The notes below the pieces were generated by a model. The model searched no databases and was not told the origin of the DNA. It worked only from the letters and a program-made list of their open reading frames with translations. Below, one piece after another: positions 33,118 through 42,762 of a stretch of DNA of 64,000 nt (the stretch's first letter is position 1; the number at the start of each line of letters is the position of its first letter). Made by a program: the position numbers and the translations under genes. Location of the stretch: assembly GCF_000365425.1 (NCBI RefSeq), contig NZ_AQOV01000001.1, forward strand, positions 992,001 to 1,056,000, in the 5' to 3' direction. This stretch comes from Methylomonas sp. MK1 (GTDB lineage Bacteria > Pseudomonadota > Gammaproteobacteria > Methylococcales > Methylomonadaceae).

Positions 33118-35085
33118 ATGCGCGCGCTAATCGCACTCAGTATTTTACTGGTGCCCTTGGCCACAGCACAGGCGCTCGACAAGGCCCCGGAAGATTTAAC
33201 CGAACTCTCTATCGAGCAGTTGCTGAATGTGGAAATCATCAGCGCCTCCAGGCTCGGTCAAAAAGCCAGTCAAGCCCCTAGTTCGGTTTCGATTTTAACG
33301 GCAAACGACATTCGCACGTTCGGCTGGCGCACGTTGGCGGAGGCGCTGAACAGCATGCGCGGCTTGTTTACCAGCAATGATCGCAACTATAGTTTCGTCG
33401 GCGTGCGCGGCTTCATTCAGTCCGGCGACTATAACTCCCGCGTGTTGTTCATGATCGACGGCCAACGCATGAACGAAAATATCTTCGACTCCGGCAATAT
33501 CGGCCAGGAATTCATGCTGGATATGGATTTGGTTGAGCGCATCGAATTTATCCCCGGCTCCGGTTCCACTATTTACGGTGCCAACGCGTTTTTGGGCTTG
33601 ATCAACGTCGTGACCAAGAAAGGTAAAGCTGTGAACGGCGCGCAAATGACCGGCGAAGTGGGTAGTTTCGACACCTATAAAGGCCGTGTCAGTTATGGCA
33701 AGCAATTCGATAACGGCACCGATGTGCTGGTGTCGGCATCACATTACGATAGCCAGGGTGTGGAAGATTTATATTTCCCGGCTTTCGACGACCCAAGTAC
33801 CAATAACGGTATCGCACATAACATGGATACCGAGCGGGCTGACCGCTTGTTCGGACGCATGCAGTTCGAAGAATTCACCCTCAGCGGCGGTTTTGTCGAT
33901 CGATACAAACGGGTGCCGACCGCGGCTTTCGGCGCCGTTTTCAACGATCCCACCTCGCATACTTACGACAGACAATTTTTCACCAATCTGAAATATGAAA
34001 AAGCCTTGAACGCGAAGACCTCGTTCATGGCTAAGGGTTTTTATCAGGGCTACGATTACATGGCCGAGGACCCATTTAATGACTTCGGTAATTACGTTTA
34101 TCACGACCAAACCAGCGGCCGCTGGTGGGGCGGCGAAGCGCAACTAACCACTAGCGTATTCGACGGACATAGACTACTTTTCGGCTTGGAATATCAATAC
34201 GACCAAACCCAACGCCAATTCGGCTATGTTACCGAGCCTTATCAGATTTACCAAGATAGCGACCTCAGCGGCCACCGCGTCGAACTCTACGCTCAAGACG
34301 ACATCCAGTTACTGGACAATTTGGTTTTCAGTGCCGGGCTGCGCTTAGATCAGACTCACATGCTCAAACGCCTGCAACTCAATCCGCGTCTGGGCTTGAT
34401 ATGGAACCCTCTGGAGAACACCACCTTCAAGCTCTTGTACAGCTCGACATTTCGTGCCCCGCATGCCTGGAATCTGGATTACAACAAATACTATTACGGT
34501 GTCAGCCCTGAGCTGCGTGAAGAGCAAATCAGAAGCTACGAAGCGATTACAGAATGGCATTCGAATGCCGGGCTGAAACTGTTGGTTTCCTTGTTTTACA
34601 ACGATATTACCGAGTTACTGAAAGCCAATCCCGATACGGCGCTGTTGGATAACGTCGGCAAATACCATGCTTACGGCGCGGAATGGGAAGCGGAAAAACG
34701 TTGGGACAGCGGCAGAATGTTCAAGGCCTCGTACACCTACAGCTTATTTACCAACGAAGGCAGACACGGGGTGTGGGCACCCGGTTCGCCGCAAAATATT
34801 TTCAAATTACACTATGCTGAGCCTTTGTTCGACGATTTTGTCCGACTCGGTATCGAGAATATTTACATTGGCGACCGCAAGACATTCCAGGGCGGCGAAG
34901 TCGATGCCTACAATTTGGTCAATCTGAATTTGAGCACGGATCGTTTACTGCGTGGTCTGGACGTGTCCTTTGGGGTTTATAACCTGTTCGACAGCCATTA
35001 TGAAATGCTGATCAACAGCGACCGTTTCGACCTGTTACAAATGAACGGCAGGGAATTTCGCTTGAAACTACAGTTGACGTTTTAG
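33118..35085 (+). CDS. TonB-dependent outer-membrane receptor 1
   Basis: 655 aa. Signal peptide MRALIALSILLVPLATAQA, then a short DLTELSIEQLLNVEI segment and a plug domain (SAPSSVSILT-type start; VRGFIQSGDYNSRVLFMIDG; VERIEFIPGSGSTIYGANAF and LGLINVVTKKGK). A 22-strand barrel follows and ends in LTF, the usual C-terminal Phe. No N-terminal STN signalling domain, so it does not signal through FecR. Ligand unknown. It starts a six-gene plus-strand run with a second receptor 13 bases downstream, a YfiR protein and signalling proteins. Confidence 0.9.
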   Translation: MRALIALSILLVPLATAQALDKAPEDLTELSIEQLLNVEIISASRLGQKASQAPSSVSILTANDIRTFGWRTLAEALNSMRGLFTSNDRNYSFVGVRGFIQSGDYNSRVLFMIDGQRMNENIFDSGNIGQEFMLDMDLVERIEFIPGSGSTIYGANAFLGLINVVTKKGKAVNGAQMTGEVGSFDTYKGRVSYGKQFDNGTDVLVSASHYDSQGVEDLYFPAFDDPSTNNGIAHNMDTERADRLFGRMQFEEFTLSGGFVDRYKRVPTAAFGAVFNDPTSHTYDRQFFTNLKYEKALNAKTSFMAKGFYQGYDYMAEDPFNDFGNYVYHDQTSGRWWGGEAQLTTSVFDGHRLLFGLEYQYDQTQRQFGYVTEPYQIYQDSDLSGHRVELYAQDDIQLLDNLVFSAGLRLDQTHMLKRLQLNPRLGLIWNPLENTTFKLLYSSTFRAPHAWNLDYNKYYYGVSPELREEQIRSYEAITEWHSNAGLKLLVSLFYNDITELLKANPDTALLDNVGKYHAYGAEWEAEKRWDSGRMFKASYTYSLFTNEGRHGVWAPGSPQNIFKLHYAEPLFDDFVRLGIENIYIGDRKTFQGGEVDAYNLVNLNLSTDRLLRGLDVSFGVYNLFDSHYEMLINSDRFDLLQMNGREFRLKLQLTF

Positions 35086-35098
35086 AAGGGCCGATCAT

Positions 35099-37168
35099 AT
35101 GAAAAAGGCGTTTTATCGACCGAAAGCTTGGGCCATTGGCCTGGGAGCACTTTTGTGTTTGGGACAACCCTCCTCACACGCCGCCAATCAAGAGCCTGAA
35201 CGCGACAATTTACCGGATTTGACCGGCCTCAGCGTCGAGCAATTAATGAATCTCGATGTGACCTCGGTGATGAAAGTCCCCACCGATGTCAAACACGTAC
35301 CCGCCGCCCTATTCGTACTGAGCAGCGACGAAATCCGCCGTACCGGCGCCACCACTATTCCGGAAGCGTTGCGCGTGGTGCCGGGCATGCATGTCGCTAA
35401 AGTTGACGGCAATAAATGGGCCGTATCGATGCGCGGCTTCAGTAGCCAGTTTGTCAACAAATTACTGGTTTTGGTAGATGGCCGCAGCGTTTATAACCCG
35501 CTATTTTCCGGGGTATGGTGGGATCAACAAGATGTGATGATGGAAGACATCGAGCGTATCGAGGTCATCCGCGGCCCCGGCGCCAGCTTGTGGGGCGCCA
35601 ATGCGGTCAACGGCGTCATCAACATCATTACCAAATCGGCTAAAGACACGCAAGGTGGTTTGGTATCGAGTCATGTCGGTACCCAACGCTACGGCGGTGG
35701 CCTGCGCTACGGCGCCGATTTGGGCGGCGACGCCTATCTAAAAGTCTACGGCCGCTACGCTAACTACAGCGACTCAAAAACCCTGGGCAGCAGCGCTAAG
35801 GCCGGCGACGAAGGCGAGATGAGCAAAATCGGCTTCCGTTACGATAAAGCCATCGACTTTACCAATAAACTAAGTCTGCAAGGCGATGCGTTTCTCGGCG
35901 AGAGCAATGGCGCACTGCAACAATTCCCCTCGCTGACATCCCAGCTGACGCCGGTGCTCGCGCCGCCCTACTCGCGCACCTTACCCACCGATCAATTATT
36001 CTCCGGCCACTACATTCAAGGGCGCTGGGAACAACATCAAAGCACGGACTCCAATACCGTCTTGCGCATGTATTGGGACAGACACAGCCGCAAATCGCCC
36101 TACCTGGATTCCGAATATCAAATCGACAATATCGACGTCGATTTTCAGCATAACTACAAACTAAATGATAGCCATATGTTGGTTTGGGGCGCTGGCGTCC
36201 GATATAACCTGAATAACTTTCAGGATAGCCCGCAAATCTCGATGAATGCCAACAATCGAACCGACCGTATCTACAGCCTGTTTGCACAGGACGATATTAC
36301 TTTGGTACCTGAGCGTTGGCATTTGACCTTGGGCAGTAAGCTGGAACACAACCCGGTCACACAATTCGAAGTGCAGCCGAACGCGCGCTTGCTGTGGACG
36401 CCCGACGAACAGCATTCGTTCTGGGGTTCGGTATCCCGCTCGGTACGCACGCCCAATTGGGTCGAGCAGAATATTTCCTACGGTCTGCAAACCCAGCCAT
36501 ACACGATACGCGGCAATACCGTGCCTGTACTGCGCAGTCTAAACGGCAACCCCGATTTAACCGCCGAGAAAATGCTCGGCTTCGAACTGGGCTGGCGCGG
36601 CCAAATCAGTCGCCAATTGAGCACTGATATAGCCTTGTATCATTACAGCTACGACGATTACGTCAGTTTGACGCCTAACATCCAAAGGTTCGCCGGCTAC
36701 TTGCTACAGACCCTGGATTACAACAACTACGGGCATGTGCAAGTCTACGGTGGGGAAATCAGTCTGGATTGGCAAGCGACTGAAGATTGGAAACTGCGCG
36801 CCACTTATAGCCACGAAGAAGAACGCTTTCGCCTATCCCCGCTGGCACCGACAAACACTAGCCTTATATCGGGAGACAGCTACCCGGCCCACAAAGCCAT
36901 GCTCTGGTCTATGTACCAATTCTCCCCACAACTCAAGCTGGATCTGAATTGGCGCTATTCCGACGCGACCGGTCTAAACGGCGATCAGTCCAGAGCCTAT
37001 CAGGACCTGGATGCACGTTTGGGATGGGATTTGGGCGCGGGCGTGGAACTGGCGCTAGTGGGCCGAAATTTGCTCAATAGCAGTCATTTCGAATACGGCT
37101 CGGATATGTTTTCCACCGCCACAGCCGTGCAACGCGAGGTATACGGCACCTTGCGCTGGGACTTTTAA
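35099..37168 (+). CDS. TonB-dependent outer-membrane receptor 2
   Basis: 689 aa. Signal peptide ending SSHAAN, the same DLTGLSVEQLMNLDVTSVMK segment as receptor 1, a plug with MRGFSSQFVNKLLVLVDGRS and IERIEVIRGPGASLWGANAV plus NGVINIITK, then a barrel ending in LRWDF. It has no STN domain. Receptors starting with this LSVEQLMNL segment are often found next to YfiR (DUF4154) and sensor-kinase genes, as here. The ligand cannot be inferred; the signalling context suggests uptake or sensing of an environmental signal rather than simple iron transport. Confidence 0.9.
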   Translation: MKKAFYRPKAWAIGLGALLCLGQPSSHAANQEPERDNLPDLTGLSVEQLMNLDVTSVMKVPTDVKHVPAALFVLSSDEIRRTGATTIPEALRVVPGMHVAKVDGNKWAVSMRGFSSQFVNKLLVLVDGRSVYNPLFSGVWWDQQDVMMEDIERIEVIRGPGASLWGANAVNGVINIITKSAKDTQGGLVSSHVGTQRYGGGLRYGADLGGDAYLKVYGRYANYSDSKTLGSSAKAGDEGEMSKIGFRYDKAIDFTNKLSLQGDAFLGESNGALQQFPSLTSQLTPVLAPPYSRTLPTDQLFSGHYIQGRWEQHQSTDSNTVLRMYWDRHSRKSPYLDSEYQIDNIDVDFQHNYKLNDSHMLVWGAGVRYNLNNFQDSPQISMNANNRTDRIYSLFAQDDITLVPERWHLTLGSKLEHNPVTQFEVQPNARLLWTPDEQHSFWGSVSRSVRTPNWVEQNISYGLQTQPYTIRGNTVPVLRSLNGNPDLTAEKMLGFELGWRGQISRQLSTDIALYHYSYDDYVSLTPNIQRFAGYLLQTLDYNNYGHVQVYGGEISLDWQATEDWKLRATYSHEEERFRLSPLAPTNTSLISGDSYPAHKAMLWSMYQFSPQLKLDLNWRYSDATGLNGDQSRAYQDLDARLGWDLGAGVELALVGRNLLNSSHFEYGSDMFSTATAVQREVYGTLRWDF

Positions 37169-37210
37169 GCGGCCCGACACTATGCATACCGCAAAGAACA
37201 GGTGTCGAAT

Positions 37211-37840
37211 ATGAAGCGAATCTTGCGCCATCGTTATGCAAGATTGTGCGGATCGTGCCGAAATTGCGGCTGCGATGCGTCGTGCCGGCGCCCTGCGGAA
37301 AAACCAAGATTCGCGCCTATCGCGCTACTCAGCAAAATGCTGTTGCTACCCTTACTGCTTAGCAGCCATTTATGCCAAGCCGAAGCCGCCAGCGAAGCAG
37401 CGGTGAAAGTGGCGTTTTTATACAATTTCTTTAAGTTTATCGAATGGCCGGAGTCGGCAACCGCGCCGAATCGTTATACCTTGTGCCTGAGCAGTCATAC
37501 CGATTTCGGCGACCATTTGTTGATGTTGGAAGGCAAAACGGTGAACGGCAAGCCCTTGGACATCATCCGCAATATAGCAGCCAAAGATTTGAAGTCCTGC
37601 CATCTGATCTTTATCGATACCGCCGACAATCCGGGCGATTATGCACGCGAATTAAAAGGCTCGCCGGTGGTCAGCGTCAGCGACAAATCAGGGTTTATCA
37701 ACCAGGGCGGCACCATAGGTTTGATCCAGGACGGCAATCGGCTCAGTTTCGAGATTAACTTAGAAACCGCCAATGCCGGCAACACGCGAATCAGCGCCCA
37801 GCTGCTGAAACTGGCTAAAAACATTTTGGCCGGTAAATAA
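37211..37840 (+). CDS. YfiR family (DUF4154) periplasmic protein
   Basis: 209 aa from the ATG at 37211. The first ~42 residues are Arg- and Cys-rich and look unlike a signal; an internal ATG at 37337 gives a cleaner start, [17 protein letters not shown], and may be the true one. The DUF4154 domain is clear: [46 protein letters not shown] and [20 protein letters not shown]. Its two Cys (in TLCLSS and KSCHL) match the conserved disulfide pair of the family. In Pseudomonas, YfiR sits in the periplasm and represses the diguanylate cyclase YfiN by binding its CHASE8 domain. Here the next gene is a CHASE8-type hybrid kinase, a likely partner. Confidence 0.88.
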   Translation: MKRILRHRYARLCGSCRNCGCDASCRRPAEKPRFAPIALLSKMLLLPLLLSSHLCQAEAASEAAVKVAFLYNFFKFIEWPESATAPNRYTLCLSSHTDFGDHLLMLEGKTVNGKPLDIIRNIAAKDLKSCHLIFIDTADNPGDYARELKGSPVVSVSDKSGFINQGGTIGLIQDGNRLSFEINLETANAGNTRISAQLLKLAKNILAGK

Positions 37841-37872
37841 GCCCGCATGCAGACGACATCTCAACGCCACCC

Positions 37873-40617
37873 ATGATTCGCGACAAACTGGCCAATCTGC
37901 CGATGACCTACAAGCTACAACGCTTGCAAGCCATCACCTTGGCATTGGCTCTGCTGTTTACCTTGTTAATTACCAGCATGACCCATATCTGGCAGGAGCG
38001 GCGAGAACTGTCAATGGAGGTGCGTTCGCTCGGCAAAATGATCGGTTTTAATGCCAACGCCGCGCTGCTGTTTGGCGACACCAAAACCGGCACCGAGATT
38101 CTGGCAACATTACGCGGCAAATCCGAAATCATCTCCGCGCAGCTCTACAAAAACGACGGCGAAATTTTCGCCCATTACCCCGCCAAGGCCGCACCGGACA
38201 GTTTCCCCGCCACCTTGGGCGATGCGGAACAACAACAACGCAATCAAGGCCTGCGGATATTGAGCCAGGTAATTTTGAACCCCTTACCCGACGATAACGG
38301 CGACGTGATCGGCACCTTGCGCTTGCAGCTCGACTTAAAGCCCATGTGGCGTATGGTGATTATCAGTCTGGGCCAAATTTTTTTGGTGATGGTAGTGTCG
38401 TTTATTCTGGCCGTTTTTTTCGGACGGCGCTTGGCGGAATCGATTGCCGCGCCGCTGATCCGTTTGTCGTCCTTGGCCAAACAGGTATCCAGGGACAACA
38501 ACTACATGGTACGCGCCCAAGGCGAAGGCGAGGACGAAATCGGTGAATTGGTAAGAAGCTTCAATCAGATGATAGAGCGGGTACAACAACGCGATGCCGA
38601 ACTGGAAAATCAGCGCGGCAACCTGGAAAAACAAGTCGATCTACGCACCGCCGACCTGCGTCAGGCCGTCTTCGATGCCCAAGCCGCCAATATCGCCAAG
38701 TCGCAATTTCTGGCAACCATGAGCCACGAAATCCGCACACCAATGAACGGTGTACTGGGCATGACCGAATTACTGTTGGGCACCGACCTGGACACCACCC
38801 AACGCCAATACGCCGAAACCGTGTTCAGTTCCGCCGATTCACTGTTGACCGTAATCAACGACATTCTGGATTTTTCAAAAATCGAAGCCGGCAAACTGGA
38901 GCTGGAAGAAATCGATTTTAACTTGATCAATATCACCGACCAACTCGCCGCCTTATTCTTCGAACGCGCCAGCAGCAAAAATATCGAACTGGTTTGTACC
39001 GTCGACAACCGGGTGCCGCGCGACGTGAGAGGCGATCCTTATCGCTTACGGCAAATACTTACCAACTTGCTGTCCAACGCCATCAAATTTACCGAAGCCG
39101 GCTCGGTGAAAATGCAGGTCAACGTTGCCGCCCCGGATCGCTGCCAGTCGGCCGACAGCATGTGTCTGGAGTTTTGCATCAGCGATACCGGCATCGGCAT
39201 CCCCCCGGACACCCAAGCCCGTTTATTCAAATCCTTCAGTCAAGCTGACGGCTCCACGACCCGCAAATACGGCGGTACCGGCCTGGGATTGGCGATCAGC
39301 AAGGAACTGAGCGAATTGATGGGCGGCAATATCCAGGTGCAAAGCATCGCGAACAGCGGCTCGGTATTCACCCTACACATCCCGCTCCGCCAAGCTAACG
39401 AAGCCCTGCCCGCCACCTTGCCCGGCAACGATCTGCAAGGCAAACAGGTCTTACTGGTGGAAGATAACGCCACCAATGCGAAAATCCTGGAAAATCACTT
39501 GACCGATTTTGGGATGTTTACCCGCGTCGCCAAAAATGGCGCACATGCCCTGGAGATTCTCGATCAGTCGGCACACTTGGGTCTATTTTTCGACATTGCC
39601 GTGCTGGACATGAAAATGCTAGGCATGAACGGCGTCGAATTAACCCAACGAATTCGTATCGACTGGCGATTTGCCAGTATCCGCATCGTCATCATCACCT
39701 CCAGCAACGACGAAGACGTATTAGCCAAGATTCGCGGCAGCGCCTGCGACCTCTACCTCCACAAGCCTATACACAGGCGCACCCTGCAAGATGCGCTGCT
39801 CGGGTTAATGTCGCAAAAACCGCAATCGATCAGTGTGCCGGCCTCGGCCCCAAGAACAATTCGAATCCTGCTGGCCGAGGACAATCCGGTTAACCAGAAA
39901 GTGTGCAGCGCCATGTTGCGCCAGCTAGGCTACACCCTGTCGCTGGCGAATAACGGCCGGGAAGTGCTGGATATTATCAGCCGCGAGCCTGTCGATCTAA
40001 TCCTAATGGATTGCATGATGCCGGTCATGGATGGTTACACCGCAACCCAACACATCCGCAATCGGGAAAGCAGCCGCAATTTGCCCCGAATCCCCATCAT
40101 CGCCCTCACCGCCAACGCCATGGAAGGTGATCGCGAACGCTGTTTGCAGTCCGGCATGGATGATTATCTTAGTAAACCGTTTTTACAAAAAACCTTGCAA
40201 GACAAAATCCAGGCATTGGTAGCCCCGCTACCCACAACAGCCATCAATACACCCGCACCCGAGATTAAATCGATTGACGCAACCCTCGACCCGTCTGCGC
40301 TGAATACCTTGCGGGAAATTGGCGGCAGCGCGCTGGTCGAGGATGTATTGGCCTTGTTTAGGACGAATGCCGAGCAACATATTGCGACACTCCGCTCCGG
40401 CCTGCTGGACCGCAATACCGAAACAGTGCGGCATGCCGCGCATAGTTTAAAATCGGCCGCCGCCAACATTGGCGCACTAAACTTGGCGGAACAGGCTCGT
40501 GCGCTTGAAAATGCGGCGCGGAACAACACTTTGCAATTCGATAGCCGGGTTGCCGAATGCCTGCAAACAGAATATAAAGAAATCCTCCAGCGGCTTTCGC
40601 AACTCAAACTTTCATAA
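37873..40617 (+). CDS. Hybrid sensor histidine kinase (CHASE8-HAMP-HisKA-HATPase-REC-REC-Hpt)
   Basis: 914 aa. Two membrane helices (about 20-40 and 155-178) enclose a periplasmic domain with [20 protein letters not shown], typical of CHASE8. HAMP follows, then HisKA with His285 ([14 protein letters not shown]), an HATPase domain with [11 protein letters not shown] and [10 protein letters not shown], receiver 1 (Asp579 in [12 protein letters not shown]), receiver 2 (Asp713 in [13 protein letters not shown]) and a C-terminal Hpt domain (His857 in [14 protein letters not shown]). This is a full phosphorelay chain as in BarA/ArcB-type kinases. Its partner regulators are probably the two downstream proteins, whose genes overlap or abut this one. 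Confidence 0.94.
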   Translation: MIRDKLANLPMTYKLQRLQAITLALALLFTLLITSMTHIWQERRELSMEVRSLGKMIGFNANAALLFGDTKTGTEILATLRGKSEIISAQLYKNDGEIFAHYPAKAAPDSFPATLGDAEQQQRNQGLRILSQVILNPLPDDNGDVIGTLRLQLDLKPMWRMVIISLGQIFLVMVVSFILAVFFGRRLAESIAAPLIRLSSLAKQVSRDNNYMVRAQGEGEDEIGELVRSFNQMIERVQQRDAELENQRGNLEKQVDLRTADLRQAVFDAQAANIAKSQFLATMSHEIRTPMNGVLGMTELLLGTDLDTTQRQYAETVFSSADSLLTVINDILDFSKIEAGKLELEEIDFNLINITDQLAALFFERASSKNIELVCTVDNRVPRDVRGDPYRLRQILTNLLSNAIKFTEAGSVKMQVNVAAPDRCQSADSMCLEFCISDTGIGIPPDTQARLFKSFSQADGSTTRKYGGTGLGLAISKELSELMGGNIQVQSIANSGSVFTLHIPLRQANEALPATLPGNDLQGKQVLLVEDNATNAKILENHLTDFGMFTRVAKNGAHALEILDQSAHLGLFFDIAVLDMKMLGMNGVELTQRIRIDWRFASIRIVIITSSNDEDVLAKIRGSACDLYLHKPIHRRTLQDALLGLMSQKPQSISVPASAPRTIRILLAEDNPVNQKVCSAMLRQLGYTLSLANNGREVLDIISREPVDLILMDCMMPVMDGYTATQHIRNRESSRNLPRIPIIALTANAMEGDRERCLQSGMDDYLSKPFLQKTLQDKIQALVAPLPTTAINTPAPEIKSIDATLDPSALNTLREIGGSALVEDVLALFRTNAEQHIATLRSGLLDRNTETVRHAAHSLKSAAANIGALNLAEQARALENAARNNTLQFDSRVAECLQTEYKEILQRLSQLKLS

Positions 40618-42761
40618 TGGCACGATTACCTGCACGCAGCCTGATTTTAGCGATAGACGACGACGATATGGTCCGTCTGATGTTGCAAGAAATTCTGCAA
40701 AGAGAAGCGTTTGATGTCATTTGCGCAGCTAGCGGCAAGCAAGGCTTGGCATTGGCAGCCAGCGAACGGCCTAATCTGGTATTACTGGACGTTATGTTGC
40801 CGGACCTCAACGGCTTCGACTGCCTGCAAGCCATCAAAAACATGCCCGGCAACAGCTTGTTGCCCGTAGTAATGCTGACCGGCATGGACGACCTCGAATC
40901 GGTCAATCGCGCCTTTCAATTAGGCGCGACCGACTTTATCCCCAAACCTCTCAATTGGCCGACCTTGCCGCACCGCTTACGTTACTTGCTGCGCTCGGTT
41001 GCCACGTTAGAGGAACTGGCCCGAAGCGAAGCGGAACTGCGTCAAGCGCAAAAAATAGCGCAACTGGGCAGCTGGTATTGGTCTGTTGCCGACGATAACA
41101 TGCAATGGTCGGAAGAAGTCTTTAATATCCTCGGCACGAATCGGTCATCGTTCGAACATAAATGCCGCGACTTATACAAATCCATGCAGCAAACGGAAGT
41201 CGGCAAACTGCAACAAGCCATCGATCTGTGCGTAAAAAACCAGCGTAGTTTTCGCCTGGAATTGCCGATTACACATCACGATGGCGCCAACCAAGTGATT
41301 CATATTCAAGGCAAACCCGTGATCGCCGATGGGCAGGTAAGCCATATCCACGGTACGCTGCAAGATATTACCGAACGCCGGCACATAGAAGAACGGGTAA
41401 GGCTTTTATCCTACTACGACCCTTTAACCGGCCTGCCCAACCGGACGCTGTTCAAGGAAGTTCTGGCGCAAGCGATGTCCTATTGCACGCGCTACGGCAC
41501 GGTCATTTCAACTTTATTTATCAGTATTGATCGTTTCAAACGCATCAACGAGACGCTGGGCCCGAAAATCGGCGATCAGGTGTTGAAATTGTTCGCCGAG
41601 CGCTTACTGGCCGAAATTAGGGATTGCGACTACATCTCCATCAATGCCGATTACGATTTAGCGGACATGACGGTCTCCCGGCTGGGCGGTAACGAATTTA
41701 CCGTATTGCTGAATCATATCGAGGACACCCGCGATAGCGTCAAAGTGGCTAAGCGGATTTTTCAGATAATGCAGCACGCTTTTCCGGTGGAGAACACGGA
41801 GCTGTTTCTGGGAATCAATATCGGCATCGCCGTCTATCCGGGGGACGGCCAGGATGAAGACAGTTTCATCAAAAACGGCGAGTTTGCGATGAACCATGCC
41901 AGCGAACACGGCCATAACAATTATCAGTTTTTCAGTAAATCGCTAAATGTTGCCGCGTTTCATAAACTGGCGATGGAAAACAGCCTGCGCCGGGCCATAG
42001 AACGCCATGAATTACAGCTTTACTATCAAGCCAAAATCAATATCCGCCGCCAACAAGTCGTCGGTTGCGAAGCCTTGATTCGCTGGCAGCACCCGGAGCT
42101 GGGTTTAATTGGCCCCTCGCAATTTATTCCGATTGCCGAAGATTCCGGCTTGATTGGCCAAATCAGTGATTGGGTGCTGGAAAATGCCAGCCGGCAAACT
42201 TTGCACTGGCAACAATCGGGACTAAGCCAAGGGCTGATCATGGCGGTGAATGTATCAGCCACTCAATTCAGACAATACGGCTTTGGCAATCATGTCCGCG
42301 AAGTATTGACCGGCATCGGCCTGGAACCGCGCTACCTCAAGCTGGAACTGACCGAAACCATTTTGCTCGACCATATCGACGACGCCTTAATCACGCTACG
42401 GGAATTGCAAGCTCTGGGCGTCAAAATCAGTATCGACGACTTCGGTACCGGTTATTCATCCTTGTCTTATTTGAAAAAACTGCCTATCTCGGAATTGAAA
42501 GTCGATCATTGCTTTGTCCGCGACCTTCCGCACAATGAAGACGATATGGCGATTACCGCGGCGATATTGGCGCTGGCCGACGCGCTGTCGCTGGAAGTCG
42601 TCGCGGAGGGCGTGGAGAATGAAGATCAAGCCAACTTCCTGCTGGACAGTGGTTGCGAGGTAGTGCAAGGCTTTTTGTACAACAAGCCCATGCCCGCCAA
42701 TGAGTTTGCAGCATTTGTACGTGCATTCAATGCGCAACGCTTGTTAGCCGACAAAGTCTGA
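40617..42761 (+). CDS. Response regulator with PAS, degenerate GGDEF and EAL domains
   Basis: 714 aa; the ATG overlaps the last base of the kinase stop. Receiver domain first (SLILAIDDDDMVRLML, Asp in LVLLDVMLPDLNG), then a PAS domain (~140-260), a GGDEF domain (DPLTGLPNRTLF) whose active-site motif reads GGNEF near residue 360, and an EAL domain (GCEALIRWQHPE, IDDFGTGYSSLSYLKKLPIS, ELKVDHCFV). The Asp-to-Asn change in the signature suggests the cyclase half is inactive and the protein mainly breaks down c-di-GMP. Phosphorylation by the hybrid kinase is likely. Confidence 0.92.
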   Translation: MARLPARSLILAIDDDDMVRLMLQEILQREAFDVICAASGKQGLALAASERPNLVLLDVMLPDLNGFDCLQAIKNMPGNSLLPVVMLTGMDDLESVNRAFQLGATDFIPKPLNWPTLPHRLRYLLRSVATLEELARSEAELRQAQKIAQLGSWYWSVADDNMQWSEEVFNILGTNRSSFEHKCRDLYKSMQQTEVGKLQQAIDLCVKNQRSFRLELPITHHDGANQVIHIQGKPVIADGQVSHIHGTLQDITERRHIEERVRLLSYYDPLTGLPNRTLFKEVLAQAMSYCTRYGTVISTLFISIDRFKRINETLGPKIGDQVLKLFAERLLAEIRDCDYISINADYDLADMTVSRLGGNEFTVLLNHIEDTRDSVKVAKRIFQIMQHAFPVENTELFLGINIGIAVYPGDGQDEDSFIKNGEFAMNHASEHGHNNYQFFSKSLNVAAFHKLAMENSLRRAIERHELQLYYQAKINIRRQQVVGCEALIRWQHPELGLIGPSQFIPIAEDSGLIGQISDWVLENASRQTLHWQQSGLSQGLIMAVNVSATQFRQYGFGNHVREVLTGIGLEPRYLKLELTETILLDHIDDALITLRELQALGVKISIDDFGTGYSSLSYLKKLPISELKVDHCFVRDLPHNEDDMAITAAILALADALSLEVVAEGVENEDQANFLLDSGCEVVQGFLYNKPMPANEFAAFVRAFNAQRLLADKV

Positions 42762-42762
42762 C

